This document shows, piece after piece, positions 33,100 through 45,118 of a stretch of 64,000 bases of DNA (its first letter is position 1; every line of letters begins with the position of its first letter). The stretch is from the NCBI RefSeq assembly GCF_030272615.1, contig NC_081408.1, positions 309,144,450 to 309,208,449 on the forward strand, in the 5' to 3' direction. The notes under the pieces were generated by a model that saw only the letters and a program-made list of their open reading frames with translations, searched no databases and was not told the origin of the DNA. The position numbers were made by a program, and so were the translations under genes. The stretch is from Cryptomeria japonica (lineage: Eukaryota > Streptophyta > Pinopsida > Cupressales > Cupressaceae).

Positions 33100-35383
33100 T
33101 GTTGTGTTTTTTCATAACATGCCCCATTTTAATCAAACTAAAATCAAGTTCCCCTTCTTGTAATTTAAATCGGCCCTTTAAAAAGCTTAGGAAGCTCTAC
33201 AACCAATAGCACACTTCCATGCTTGAAGAGGCTTGCATAGTCCCTTGAGCGTCATCTTGACAAGTGGCACATTTTGTGCTAAGGTAGATTATAAAGTCCC
33301 ACAACCTCCTTTATTTCAAACCCCACCTTCACACTTGCCACATGGTGTGCATACACACTTTTTACAGGGGTTGATGGTTCACAATGCTCAGATTTTCCAC
33401 CATGTTGCCACATCTCTCTCTTTTGATCAAGCTTGCACCTAATACTCTGATTTAATTCTCGCTTGTGCTCTAATTGCCACGCCTTTTGAATGTTGACCCT
33501 CCACAACAAGAAATGTAAAACCAAGCCACGATGAAGCTCATGGTGGCCATATTTGTCCAATCCTAACCAAAACTATTGTAGAAGTCCTTTATTCTGCCCA
33601 AAAGCTTTCTAGATCACTTTTAATGTTTAAAATAAAAGGAATTTTGGTTCACTTTGTGTAGCATCGTAAATTATACACCTGCATTAGTGTGTGCAATTTC
33701 ACACTCTCTTAGCACCTATTTTAGTATCTCCCTTTCCTCTATGCATAGGACCTTTATTGTAATTAATCAATATTTAAATTAATATTATGGGTCTTATTCC
33801 ACTTTATTACATCATCACACTCTTATTTGGGCCCTTAATTCTAAGTGTTCCCTTCATCATTTTATACTGATTTATCCTTAACCTTACCCCAATTTCAACT
33901 TTCAAAACGTGTTTTGCATACCTATGCATTGTGGTTTGAGCCATCGACCTGGATTTTACATTATAACCCCATTATCTCGCATCTTTCGAAATTTAAAAAA
34001 AAAAGCTAATAGGACTAGGTCGGTGGAGCTACCTGGTCCCACATTTCTTTCCCCAAATTTCAGGAGGATAATTTAGCAGTCTTATCTAATTCAAATCCCA
34101 CTCCATGTGAAAATATATCAAATCTAAGTTGGCCTAAAGGTGATTTTAATTATGAAATCCTAATATTAGGAATCCCGCTCAATTCATTTTGATCATCTTA
34201 TCTTATGCTAACATTATCATCCAATTCAAGAGCAATTCTTCTTCTGCAAGAGAAAATCCGATTCAAAGAGCAACAAACTACATCAAGGCATCTTCTATTC
34301 ATGTTTTATCTATTGTTTCATGATGGATTTTATGTGATTTATCATAAGATCATTGCATCACCTATTGAAGGTATAATCATCTACATTCAAGCATTTCAAT
34401 TCATTGCCCTCAAAAGACAAGCTTTCCAATTCAAACCAAGTTCAATTTTTATTTCAATTAGGGTTAATTTGAAACCCGGGGTTTGACCTAAGGCAAACCC
34501 CTATCCACAACCCCCTTCCTTTCCTCTTGTGTGTTGCTAAAGGTACCCGACGAAGTCAAAAGAACTCAGGAAGCATCAAAATCCTTATACAGATCCAATC
34601 CTAGAATTTGGACTTGGTTTTCAGCGACCAAGGACGTTGAGTTGCCATGTCCCAAGACCAAGTCATTGAGAAGCCCTACTTCTCAACATTTTTGAGCAGT
34701 TTTAAAGGGTGGATTCCATGCAACTTCAAGTTCTAGATTTTCTAATAGCAAATCAACCTCAAAAGACCAAGGTGTTCTGGTGCCCTGGTCCTGCTAGATC
34801 AGCATCAAATTTCAATCACAGGTGCACAATTAGATTTTCTACTCAATTTCGTGTTTTTTACAATATTTTTTTATTATTTGTCAGTTGTTTACAGTAACTT
34901 AAGTGTTTACTTTCTTCATACCCTAGCCATAATTTTGCATTACTTCAACATATCTCCATAGTTCATTCACTTTCTATATCAAAGAAGGGATAGAAACCCT
35001 AGAACTGTCATTTGACTTTCTTTTACAAGAGTTAATCATTTCTCTCTTTTCTAAGTTTGCTCCCCTGCATTTTGATGTTTATTAGAATTTAAGAGTACTA
35101 TTAGCACATAATTGAAAATCTAATCTAGAAGATCATCAAGAAATTTGAAATAATTGGAGGCCTAAAATTTGCAAACCAGTACACCCCATTTACCCCTTGT
35201 GTGTTACCAACAAATGCACATCAATGGCACTAAGTTATCTAACATTGTCATGACCCGAATTTCAGGAGCCTTGGGATAAATGCTTCTTAGCTCATATGGT
35301 ACATTTGTCTTTCAAGCTAGATAACATTACTCGACATATTTTTTATCTGCATTGATGGGTGTGTCAAAACTAATCGCTCAACA
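33100..35383 (+). repeat. 5' LTR of gypsy-C
   Basis: The first about 560 bp match 49560-50150 and the last about 300 bp (from AAGAGTACTATTAGCACATA near 35093) match 51165-51458. The middle parts are not clearly alignable by eye, so one copy has an insertion, a deletion or heavy divergence. It ends CTCAACA before AAT and TGGTACTAGAAG, a weak initiator-Met primer site at 35387. Confidence 0.7.
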
Positions 35384-35637
35384 AATTGGTACTAGAAGGA
35401 GGGCTCAAGCTAAAGCAGATTAATCATTTCTTCCCCAAAAAGCTTCAAATAATCCTTAGCTCGACTCCTTAGCTTAGCTCCAGAGTGAGTTAGACTTCCC
35501 ATCTAGACCAAGGAGAAATATAATAATAAAAGTGTTGAATAAGTCTAGTCCCTCAAATCTTTTCAATCTTTGCAACCCATCATTTAACCAATCCCAACTC
35601 AGCAAGTTCTAGTTCAACCTAGAAACCAACTGATGGC
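35384..35637 (+). other. Gypsy-C primer site region and leader
   Basis: TGGTACTAGAAGG at 35387 shares about 8 of 12 bases with the initiator-tRNA-Met site. The following 250 bp are leader, with no other feature. Confidence 0.5.
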
Positions 35638-36690
35638 TTAGTTCACCATGAACCCTACCCCAGTTAAATTTTTCGTATACAATGTTATCCCAAAGAACTC
35701 TCATACATGTTTTTCCAAATTTTATATCAAGGATCCTAATAAAATAGCCAAAGAGCATATCATGATTTTGTAAGATGTGTTGCACTATTGGAGGACAGAG
35801 CATCAGGATGTTGCATGTAGGCTTTTCACTTGAGACAGGAAGCCTTCTATTAGTTTACTCATTTTACCTATGAGATTTGTTACTTCGTGGCGGATTTTGA
35901 AAGATGCTTCGGTAGCCAAATTTAAGATACCCATTAATTCCTTAGATTTATACAGAAAATTTGTGGAAGTCAAAAGACAAGATAATGAACCAATAGGCTT
36001 GTTTAATAACGCTTACACTTTGTTGCAAGATCCATAACTTATAGCAGATGAGCCTGCCCGTTAGATTTACTATTTAGACTTGGATAACCTCACTTCTATA
36101 TTTGAAAGAGCAAACCCCATGCCCAACGATCTTCTTGCAAATTATGTAGAAGCCATTAAGGTTAATTCAAAATTAGGATGATCAGAAGTTGGTTTGGTTA
36201 ATCATTTGGGGATGTCTAGAGTATCTAGCCAAGTCCAAGGTATTAACCAAGCCTTACAACATCATACCCCTATAATGAATCCTATTCCTATAGCTTTTGA
36301 AGCTATGGTTCTACACCCAAGAATGCCAATATCTCAAGCATTGGCCTCAAAACCCACTTTCCTATAGAATGTCAAGCCAAGCACCTCAAGATCCTAAGAG
36401 GATCAAGAGGAATTCAAAATGTTATTAGATCAAATGAGGAAACTCTCTCGCGAGGTAACCCACCTTTGAAATCAAAATCATTATCTATAGAATGCTCACC
36501 AGAATCAAGCACCTACTCAGAGTTATCAACAAAGACCTCAAAGGACTTGGAATACTAGAGCTAACAATGGAGGGGTTCCTACTCCTTTTGATAGCAACAA
36601 TACATTAGATCTACGTCCTCCAAATAATAGTTATCTGGACGAAGCGACATTGTCTAGTTGGTGTAGGTTGCATGACACAGATCAACATTA
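35638..36690 (+). pseudogene. Gypsy-C gag remnant
   Basis: Readable Gag pieces: MNPTPVKFFVYNVIPKNSH, KFYIKDPNKIAKEHIMIL, FKIPINSLDLYRKFVEVKRQ, PIGLFNNAYTLLQDP, then Gln/Asn-rich QNQAPTQSYQQRPQRTWNTR and a decayed Cys/His stretch (WCRLHDTDQH). Five or more stops are present. Confidence 0.72.
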
Positions 36691-37179
36691 AAGTTGAATT
36701 GCAAAGAGTTCCACGTAGCAACCAATATACTCTAGAGAGAAATGCAAAACATAGAAGTACAAGAGGTTCATGTACCTACTAGTTATGAGTTCGTGTTGAA
36801 TAGTGGTTATGATACCACTTTGGTTTTGGATAGCTATGTTTTTTCCATGAAAGGAGAAAATTCACCAAAGGAAGAAATTGACGAGGTACAAACCTATCAG
36901 CAATACAATGGTAACAGCAGAGCAGAGCCCCATACAACTTAAGGAGTAATATGCAGACGGGCCCATTCACTTCTTCCATTCGTCCAAACAATTATAAGGT
37001 GCCTCTCGACCTAAATACAAGCAATAATCCTAGTTTCCCTAAAGCTTATACTCCTTTCCCTGATAGTAACCAACATGAAGTTGTGGGAAAGCAAGGTAGA
37101 TCTGAGTTGGAAAGAATGGTCAATATGTCATCAAGGAGTTTAAGAAAATTATGGTAAGCGTCTCTATCCTTAAATTAAT

Positions 37180-37740
37180 GAAAGTTCCCCAAGTTAAAAA
37201 TTCTTTCTTCGAAGTTTCTGGGCAATCATGTAAGCCACATAAGCCTGTCAATTAGGAAGTCCTAAGGAACCCTTAGTAAAGTTTAAAGAAAAGGGCCAGG
37301 CATCCCAAATAGATGCTCCCATGTTTACTACGATGGTTGAGTCCCCTCCCTTTTTGTTAACTTTGAGGATTTTTGGCAAAAATTTACACAATTGTTTATT
37401 TGACTTTGGTGCTTCAACGAATGTTATGCCTTTGGTAGTATGCAAGGCCTTAGGTATCACCTCTGCTAAGTCTACCTGAAAACTAACTTAGCTAGATAAA
37501 ATTGAGGTGGTAGTCATACTAGGGGAGTTGAATACTATTCAAATGCAACTAGCCTCTGACCCCCACATTCAACAATACATGGTTATATAGGTAGTGGGTA
37601 TACCTAAATGATACATGATGTTGCTAATCAAAGATTGGTCTAAAACACCGAACGGGTATGTGCATACTAATTTTTCACATATGTGGCTATCTTGGAGAGG
37701 AGTATCAAATCAAATAAGAATTGAGAGTAATCCAAGAGTG
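37180..37740 (+). pseudogene. Gypsy-C protease remnant
   Basis: LHNCLFDFGASTNVMPLVV contains the protease active site with Phe in place of Ser/Thr (FDFGAS, about 37394-37411). It is followed by LASDPHIQQYMVI and FSHMWLSWRG, typical of the group. Stops occur throughout. Confidence 0.75.
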
Positions 37741-38264
37741 AAGCACACTATAATAGAATACAACTAAGATAACGAAATCCTTTACTGAGAAGTGGATTTA
37801 GGTGTCTATTGCCCATTAGCTTTCTAAGAAATACTAATGTTGCAAGAAGAATCAATAAAATTGTTGTTGGTATGTAAGGATAAAAAGCCTCACATTGAGC
37901 CCTTCCCATAGTTGCTCGTTGAACCAAAAGAAGAAGAATGCTCATAGAGATTTTATGAACATTTGCCAAGATCTATCAAAGAAAGCCTTAAAAGTGAAAA
38001 GAAATTTAGGATAGAGGATTTCCTTCTCACCTCATGGTGCTACATACATAATAGCACACATTCAGAAGCCATTTGCCTTTGTTGTAAAATGAAAATTAAT
38101 CGAGTGATGAAAGAACAACTAGAGTCTTCCAAGTATTTCTAAACGAAGCAAGAGAAAGAATCGAGGAACAAAACTAACCTTGTAGAGAAAAAGATTTAAG
38201 AAAATGGAAAAGTTCATGTGGAGGAAAATAAAGAAGAAAAGTGGAATGATGGAGCAAAGTAGAT

Positions 38265-38660
38265 GTAGACCCTCAAGTTCGATGGTTCCAAATCTAAGCA
38301 AGGACCAAGAGTCGGTTTTCAATTGGTAATTCCTAGAAATGAAACCCATGTTTCAGCATATAGGCTACAATTTTCTTGCACAAATAATATGGCTAAGTGT
38401 GAATCCTTGGTACATGGTCTCCTCACTGCCATAAGAAAAGGAACCAAGCAAATCCTAGCCTATGGTGATTCTGAGTTGGTCATAAAATAGATAAAAAGGC
38501 AATATTCTCGTTATGACAAGAGATTAGGAAGCTACTACAATCGAGTATGGGATCTGATTAAAAGCTTTGATGCTTTCAATATTCAAACTATCCCCAAAGC
38601 CTAAAATGAAATAGTTAATGGCTTAGCCCAAACTGCTAGTTCCCTTAAACCTTCCTTGCC
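38265..38660 (+). pseudogene. Gypsy-C RNase H located between protease and RT
   Basis: LKFDGSKSKQGPRVGFQLV, RLQFSCTNNMAKCESLVHGL, ILAYGDSELVIK and NEIVNGLAQTASSL follow the RNase H I order. Three of the acidic positions are visible (FDG, the CES position and GDS). Stops replace single codons at 38488 and near 38601. It is the archaeal/plant type, like the second RNase H of Tat elements, but sits upstream of RT in the same strand. The linker after it (VSIPFVPDSVTYFQVFTND) continues without a break towards RT. Confidence 0.78.
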
Positions 38661-39059
38661 TGATGAACTACAAAAAATTACAATTGAGTTAGTTTCAATA
38701 CCTTTTGTCCCTGATAGTGTCACCTATTTTCAAGTCTTCACTAATGATAAGCATATCATTTATTTCCTTACCAGCTCAAAAGGGTTTTCTTCCCAAATCA
38801 TTGATGAGGGAGACTTGGTGGAAGTTGAAATAGACCTGGAAGGGGTCATAAATCTAAAGACTAATACTATTCCTTGCAGGATGGTCCAATTGGAAATAAT
38901 TTTTGATTGGGATAATTTGCAGTCCCAGAAGCGGTCCATAGATGTAGAAGGAAAGTGTGACAAGGTAAACCTCGATGGAACTAGAGATATAAAAAAGCGT
39001 TTTTATTAGTAAAGCTTCCACCCTAGAGGAAAAAAATAAGATAACTAATAGTATGAAAG

Positions 39060-39960
39060 TGTATCCCAACATTATTGCTTAGAGTTACGAGGACCTCAAA
39101 ACTTATGATACCTCTATTATTACCCACACAATCTCGCACAAGCCAGGGGCAAAGGCCTGTGAATGCCTTGATAGAAGCTTTGATCTATCAAGAAGTTAAA
39201 AAGTTGTCATTAGCAAGAATAATTTTTCCAATCCAACATTCTTCTTGGGTGGCAAACTTGGTCCCAGTCCAGAAGAAAAATGGAGAAATCAGACTGTGCG
39301 TTGATTTGCAAAACTTAATTAAAGTTTTGGAGAAAGACAATTATCCTTTGCCTTCATTGGATGATGTGTTCCAAATAGTCAATGGTTCACAAATGATGTC
39401 CTTCCTAGATGGTTATTCACGATATAACCAAGTAATGGTGCAACAAGAGGATCGATTGAAAACAACCTTTACTACCAACTACAAGATTTTTGCTTATAAA
39501 CGTATGCCCTTTAGGTTGATCAACACTGGTGCCACCTTTTAGTTGTCCATGGATGTAGCTTTCAAGGACTTGATCTAGAAGTGCATTATCATCTACATTG
39601 TTGATCTAACAATGTTATCCAAGAAAAGGGAAGACCATGTTTCGAACTTAAGGAAAGTTTTTCAAGGTGTAGAGAATATAATATTTCCTTAAATCCAAAA
39701 AAATCATATTTGGAGAAACTAAGGGAAAATTAATCAAACATCATTTCTGAAGAGGGAATTGATGTTGATTTGGGAAGAGTTGAGGAAATCTTAAAGATTC
39801 AACCCCCGACAAGTAAGAAACAGATCAAATCTTACTTTGGTAGGATAAATTTTGTAAGAAAAATTGTCACCGAGTTTACCAAAAATTGTCAAACCCCCCA
39901 ATGCATGCTAAAGCAAGATGCAAAAATTGAATGGACCGAAGAAGCAAAGAAGGCTTTCAC
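39060..39960 (+). pseudogene. Gypsy-C reverse transcriptase remnant
   Basis: VNALIEALIYQEVKKLSLAR, NLVPVQKKNGEIRLCVDLQN, QMMSFLDGYSRYNQVMVQQE and YKRMPFRLINTGATF are clear. The active site reads YIVDL instead of Y-x-D-D near 39590, so one catalytic Asp is lost. TAG stops follow GATF and DLI. The connection region (ILKIQPPTSKKQIKSYFGRI) ends near 39960. Confidence 0.85.
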
Positions 39961-40400
39961 GTAAATAAAAAAATCTATTCCAAAGGCACATGTCTTGGCA
40001 ACTCTAGATTACAATCTTCCTTTTTTGATCTACTCTTTTGCTTCCACCCATACATATGTTGCCATGCTAACTCAAAGGAGAGAACCTAGAGATGAAAGGC
40101 CCATTGCCTTTATGACTACCCCATGAAAGAATGTAGATCTTAAGTACCCCAAAGAAGAGAAACAAGCTTATACATTGGTTAACGCAATGCAAATGTTCTA
40201 GCATTACATTTTAAGGAGTAAAATTTATGTCGTAGTGCCTAAAGTAGTAGTTAAAATCCTCCTAATGTAGAATGAGTTAGGAGAGAAAAGAGGAAAGTGG
40301 GTTACAAGCTTCCAAGAGTATGATATGGAAATCCAACCCATGAGGCCGGTAAGAGGACATAGGCTAACACAATCAATGGGTGATATTGATTTCATGTCAA
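39961..40400 (+). pseudogene. Gypsy-C first-type RNase H remnant
   Basis: FLIYSFASTHTYVAMLTQR lacks the first catalytic Asp (Ser instead), like a tether domain. It continues ERPIAFMTT, EEKQAYTLVNAMQMF and WVTSFQEYDMEIQPM. TAG stops are present. Confidence 0.72.
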
Positions 40401-40499
40401 TATAATGTATATGCGGTGTCACCTAATGAATCGTATATTGATGTTGTTTATTACCTAATTCATCAATGATGCCCTTCCCACCTCAATGTAGTTTAGAGA

Positions 40500-41660
40500 A
40501 GGTCCCTAAGATTAAAGAGTGGAAGCTTCATGCTTCAAGGTTTTGTGTTATATAAGAGAAATCACAAAAGAATATACCTTTGCTATTTAGGGAAGGAAGG
40601 AGTCAATCAAAATCTATTGCAGTTCCACGAGAAATTTGGGATGGGACATGGTTCAAGATTAGCTACAGATCCTTTGAGCTAGATATTATTGGCCAACATT
40701 GTTTCGCAATACTCATACGCACACAAGGAAGTGCCACATTTGCCAAATCACAACGACAAGAGAGAAACATGTGCCCATGCCCGTACAACTAGTGATCAAG
40801 GTGCGACCCTTTGCCAAATGGGGTCTAGACTTTATTGGTATGATCAACCCTCCTTCATCATCAGGCCAAAGGTATATTCTTACTGCTACCGACTACTATA
40901 CTCGATGGACAAAGTCCCTATATTTAAAGAAATAAACTGTAGAGATAGTCATTAAGTTTGTTAAAGAGTACATTTTAACTAGGTTTGGTACTCCTCTATT
41001 GGTTTGTGATAATGACCCTACTTTTGCTTCTTTAAAATTGTCTCTTTGATTTTTTGATCAAACAATTATGCTTAAGTTATTGTCTCATTACCATCCCCAA
41101 GGTAACAGAGTAGCGAAGTCTACTAACAAGAACCTGTTAATGATGATCAAAAGACTCCTACATAAGAACCCAAAAGAATGACATTCATAACTTAGATTTG
41201 CTTTATAGTCTGATAGAACTCGTATTAAGAGTTCCGTAGAAACTTCCTCGTACCATCTAGTGTATGGTTTGAACCCAATTTTTCTTATGAATTTGCGAAT
41301 ACCAACACTCCAATTCATGAAGTATTATCTAGATACTAATGACAAATTAGAAAACAAAATGCACCTATTGATGTCATTAGAAGAAAAATGAGACCAAGCC
41401 ATAGATAATTTTGCAAAACACCAAGGAGTAGTTAAACGCTAGTTCGATAAGCGAGCTAGGATCAAAACAATTCATATTTTCAATTTAGTCTTTGTTGGGA
41501 CAAAGCCCATGAGAAACGAGAGCATGGAAATTTTGATAATTATGGTTAGGACCTTTTCAAATTGCAGCAATCTTAGAGAATAACACTTTGTGTTCACGAA
41601 CGCTAATTGGTGAGGATTTACCATTACAAGTTAATGGTTAGTTCTTAAAACATTATTTGC
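40500..41660 (+). pseudogene. Gypsy-C integrase remnant
   Basis: The core starts KVRPFAKWGLDFIGMINPPS (about 40800) and continues ILTATDYYTRWTKSLYLKK, RFGTPLLVCDNDPTF and SHYHPQGNRVAKSTNK. The catalytic Glu is changed to Lys (VAKS). The C-terminal part LVYGLNPIFLMNLRIPTLQ and DQAIDNFAKHQGVVK is readable to about 41530. No chromodomain. Confidence 0.82.
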
Positions 41661-41996
41661 AAACTTGAATGAAAGACTTGCAATTAAAATTGTAAATTAT
41701 GTAAATTTGAAAAATCATGTAAATGCGTACATTCATGTATACTCGGTGCTCAAACTTTGCAAAGAATTGGTCGAAATTGCTATAAGCTATATTCATTATA
41801 TTTGAGAAAAAAATTTACAATATAGTCTTTGACCCTTGAGATAAGTGCAAAATTCTAAATGGGTCTTAATTTTAGTGAAGTTGCATAAGGCAAAAAAAGA
41901 GGACTAAGTTCATCACAGGTCTTTGTCACCCTTGAGCATGGTCACTCGCAATTTTTTACTGTCTATTTCTTCTATGGCAATCGCCAGCGGATTCAC
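41661..41996. other. 3' part of gypsy-C before the copia insertion
   Basis: No gene. AT-rich sequence continuing from the integrase end. The copia 5' LTR begins at about 41997. Confidence 0.5.
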
Positions 41997-42340
41997 CATA
42001 ATAGCTTCGGTAAGATAAATGATTGAATGCGAGATAAATGAAGTCTCTCATTCAATCATTTATCATATCGATAACTATGATAAAACCATCAAGCAATTAA
42101 TTCATCCTTGATAGCCATTCTATATTTGCATATGGACAAACTATTGATTAATCATACTATGTATCTTCCTCATGTTCATCTAGCTAATGAATCTTGTATT
42201 TAGATGAATATCGATTAAACATAATTAATGATGACACTGATTAATATATTATTAGATTGCATATTATATTAGATCGGGTTGCATATTATATCGGGGTGCA
42301 TATAATATATATCGGAATGCATATCGGGTGGTATTATGTT

Positions 42341-42513
42341 AGTCACCGATAGTTATCAGTGTGTTAGTCTACACCGATAGTTATCGGTTGTCAAGGCTAA
42401 CACACTGATAAATATCAGTTGTTAGCATTGACAGTCACCGATATACTATCAGGTGTTAGCACTTGGTAAACACCGATAATCTTCGATCATACTCCACACC
42501 GATTGGCATTTAT
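42341..42513. repeat. Cluster of ACCGATA/TATCGGT motifs in copia U3
   Basis: ACCGATA or its one-base variants occur five times, with inverted TATCGGT/TATCAGT partners, in 170 bp upstream of the TATA box. The same cluster is in the 3' LTR (about 47710-47870). It looks like an enhancer repeat set. Confidence 0.75.
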
Positions 42514-42544
42514 GTAACATGTTGTTTGTTAGTATAAACAAAAA

Positions 42545-42604
42545 GGCACGATCAAGTAATGTCTTGATCGGTCATGACCGATCAAGGCATTGCTTGACCG
42601 TGCC
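42545..42604 (+). promoter_or_regulatory. 60-bp inverted repeat just downstream of the copia TATA box
   Basis: Starting GGCACGATCAAG and ending CTTGACCGTGCC, the arms of 29 bp differ at three positions and meet at the palindrome GGTCATGACC. The 3' LTR has the same structure at 47914-47973. Placed 6 to 12 bp after the TATA box, it covers the expected transcription start. Confidence 0.9.
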
Positions 42605-42785
42605 TCATTTGTCATATACTTATAGTAAGTGGCATTCTTGAGATAGGACAAAGAAAAAATTAAATGTTCCTCTCATCTGCCACAAGCAAGAAGATAATTA
42701 GATATATACAATAAGAAACTAATAATACCAAATTAGATAATAGAATATAACTTGCATATTGAATGTAAATTGAACATCATTTACA

Positions 42786-42797
42786 AGGTATCAGAGC
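42786..42797 (+). promoter_or_regulatory. Copia primer binding site (initiator tRNA-Met)
   Basis: AGGTATCAGAGC directly follows the LTR end and equals the initiator-Met site TGGTATCAGAGC except for the first base. Confidence 0.88.
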
Positions 42798-42877
42798 TAT
42801 AGTTAAATCAAACTTGAGGTTGTTCAATTTTACGTAAAATTCAAATCAAGTATATATTCAACATCACAATCCTATCA

Positions 42878-44152
42878 ATGGCCAGCGCTATCAGATTTGA
42901 AGACAAACTTGCAGGAGGTGACGATTTCTCCGCATGGAAATTCAGAATTCAGATGATGCTAAAAGATAACAAAGTTGAATTATTCGTAAAGACTGAATCC
43001 AAAGAACTTGAGACTGAACCTGATCAAGCAATTTGGAGAGAAGGAAATGATAAGGCTATCAAAATAATAGTTGATGGGGTAAGGAACAATATTATGCCCA
43101 TTATAAAGAAACACGAATCAGCCTTCAACATGTTCAAAGCACTTGAAGATGCTTTTGAGATATCCAATGCCAGTAGAACCTTGGTTTTAAAAAGAGAGAT
43201 AAATCATATAACCATGATGAAAGGAGAATCAATCAATGCCTACTTCATGCGGATATCAAACTTAAAGGATGAACTAGCAACCCTTGGATATGAGATCCAA
43301 AGCAAAGAATTAACCCTCATTGCTTTAGATGGGTTACCTAGTATCTGGGAAACGTTCGTCCAAGGCATCAGTGCAAAGGACAACTTTCCAAAATTCGATA
43401 GACTAAAGGCTGACTGTCTCCAAGAGGAATCAAGGCAAAATAAGAAAGGAATCAAACAAAAGAATATAGATGAAGATCTTCAAGTTTTAACTACGAACTC
43501 AGATAGAAAGGGCAAGAAGAAGCAATTCAGGAAGAGAAAGAGTCGTCATGGCAAGAACTCTTTCAAAAAGGACCTCTCTCAAATTCAATGTTACAGATGT
43601 GACAAATTTGGGCACTATGTTGTCAAATGTCCAGAAAGAGCTAAACAAGCCACATTTGCCAAATCAGGAAAATCAAAAAGGGAAGAGGACTCTGAGAAGT
43701 ATGTGTTGTATTCAACACTCACACATCAAACATCAAACAAAGTGAACTCCTGGGTAATCGACAGTGGCTCATCCAGACACATCACAGGATTCAGAGAAGT
43801 ACTAGACTTTATGAGAGAGGAAAATGATGAAGAGTTAACCATTGGAAATGACTCTACACACCCTGTCAAAGGAGTTGGAAACTGCACCATCAAACTGAAG
43901 TCGGGTGTATCATTACAACTTGAAGGAGTACTATATGTTCCAGGCATTAAGAGGAATCTTGTCTCAATATTAGCACTGGAGGACAATGGATATAGAGTGA
44001 CATTCATGGACAACAAAGTGTTGGCTTGGCCAAAGAACTCATCTATCAAAAAAGCTAGTACAATTGGTCAAAGACAAGGCTACCTATATGAGCTATGCAC
44101 TGAGCCCAATTTAGCCCTAATTCATGAAACTACAGATGCTAATGAAATATAG
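42878..44152 (+). CDS. Copia Gag and protease
   Basis: The 424 codons start at MASAIRFEDKLAGGDDF, 80 bp after the primer site. The copia Gag domain fills about codons 1-220 (FSAWKFRIQMMLKD, ITMMKGESINAYFMRISNLK). A CCHC zinc knuckle (CYRCDKFGHYVVKC) is near codon 237. The protease active site WVIDSGSSRHITGF is near codon 292. The frame ends at TAG 44150-44152, where relatives have Trp in front of the integrase zinc finger (HRRPGHLNF), so the stop is a mutation. Gag forms particles; the protease matures them. Confidence 0.93.
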   Translation: MASAIRFEDKLAGGDDFSAWKFRIQMMLKDNKVELFVKTESKELETEPDQAIWREGNDKAIKIIVDGVRNNIMPIIKKHESAFNMFKALEDAFEISNASRTLVLKREINHITMMKGESINAYFMRISNLKDELATLGYEIQSKELTLIALDGLPSIWETFVQGISAKDNFPKFDRLKADCLQEESRQNKKGIKQKNIDEDLQVLTTNSDRKGKKKQFRKRKSRHGKNSFKKDLSQIQCYRCDKFGHYVVKCPERAKQATFAKSGKSKREEDSEKYVLYSTLTHQTSNKVNSWVIDSGSSRHITGFREVLDFMREENDEELTIGNDSTHPVKGVGNCTIKLKSGVSLQLEGVLYVPGIKRNLVSILALEDNGYRVTFMDNKVLAWPKNSSIKKASTIGQRQGYLYELCTEPNLALIHETTDANEI

Positions 44153-45118
44153 CATAGAAGACCAGGCCACCTAAATTTTCGAGCTTTATCATCAATGGGA
44201 GACCTTGTCACAGGTCTACCTAAGCTAAAGCAATATCATTCAGGGGCATGCACAGGATGTGCCCTAGGCAAAAATACTAAGGGTGCTTTTCAGAGTAGTA
44301 CTAGGAAAACAAGTAAAGTCTTAGAATTAATTCATTATGATGTATGTGGACCTATGTCTGTAAATTCATTGGGGGGGTTTTTGTATTATGTGATATTTGT
44401 CGATGACTACTCTAGGAAAACCTAGATCTACTTTCTGAAATGCAAAGAATCAGAAGAGATCCTTAATAGGTTTAAAGAATTCAAATCATTAACAGAAAAC
44501 TACCCAAGAAACAAAATTAAAACCCTTAGAACTAATAGTGGGGGGGAATACACATCAGAATTATTTAAAGAGTTTTGTAAAAATTCAGGGATTAAGAGGG
44601 ACTTAACAATACCTTACAACCCTCAACAAAATGGGATAGTAGAAAGGAAAAATAGGACAATCGTTGAAGCTGCCAAAGCTATGATCCTTGATCATAATCT
44701 AAATATCAATCTTTGGGCAAAAGCAACCAGCACTGCAGTATACATTCAAAACAGATGTCCTCACTCTCATCTTGAAGACAAGACCCCTGAAGAAGTCTTT
44801 ACAAAATCAAAACCAGATATAAGCCACCTTAGGATTTTTGGATGTCCAGTGTATATTCATGTACCTAAGGAGAAAAGATTAAAATTAGAACCCTCTGGAA
44901 AGAGAGGAATCTTTGTAGGATACAGTGAAACCTCCAAAGCCTACATAATATATATACCCGGCCAAAAGAACATTGAACTAAGTAGGGATGTGATCTTTGA
45001 GGAAAACTAAGCCTTCAAAAGAGCCCAAAGCTCTCTAGATCCTGAAGTCCATATTCCTAACCCTGGCTTAGATAGAGATCCTACTCCCAAGCTTCAGAGG
45101 GAGAATCGTGAGGAAACT
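44153..45118 (+). pseudogene. Copia integrase
   Basis: Same frame as gag. Zinc finger HRRPGHLNF with CTGCALGK. Core: Asp in LIHYDVCGPM, the second Asp changed to Asn (TLRTNSGGEYT), Glu in NGIVERKNRTIVEAAKAM. It continues with FGCPVYIHVPKEKRLKLEPS and GKRGIFVGYSETSKAY. Stops are TAG at 44423-44425 (a Trp position) and TAA at 45008-45010. The catalytic change means it would not integrate. Confidence 0.9.

Larger units (their letters stand above)
41997..42785 (+). repeat. 5' LTR of the copia element
   Basis: It matches the 3' LTR from CATAATAGCTT onward and ends CATCATTTACA. The TATA box TATAAA is at 42533-42538. The first eight bases of the 3' LTR (TGTTAATG) have no counterpart here. Confidence 0.9.

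Noticed and set aside
33100-33700. LTR at 33100 as the chromovirus's own 3' LTR
   Set aside because: The flanking GCATG/ACATG pair and the matching LTRs at 18263 and 51462 make insertion of gypsy-C at that junction the better explanation.
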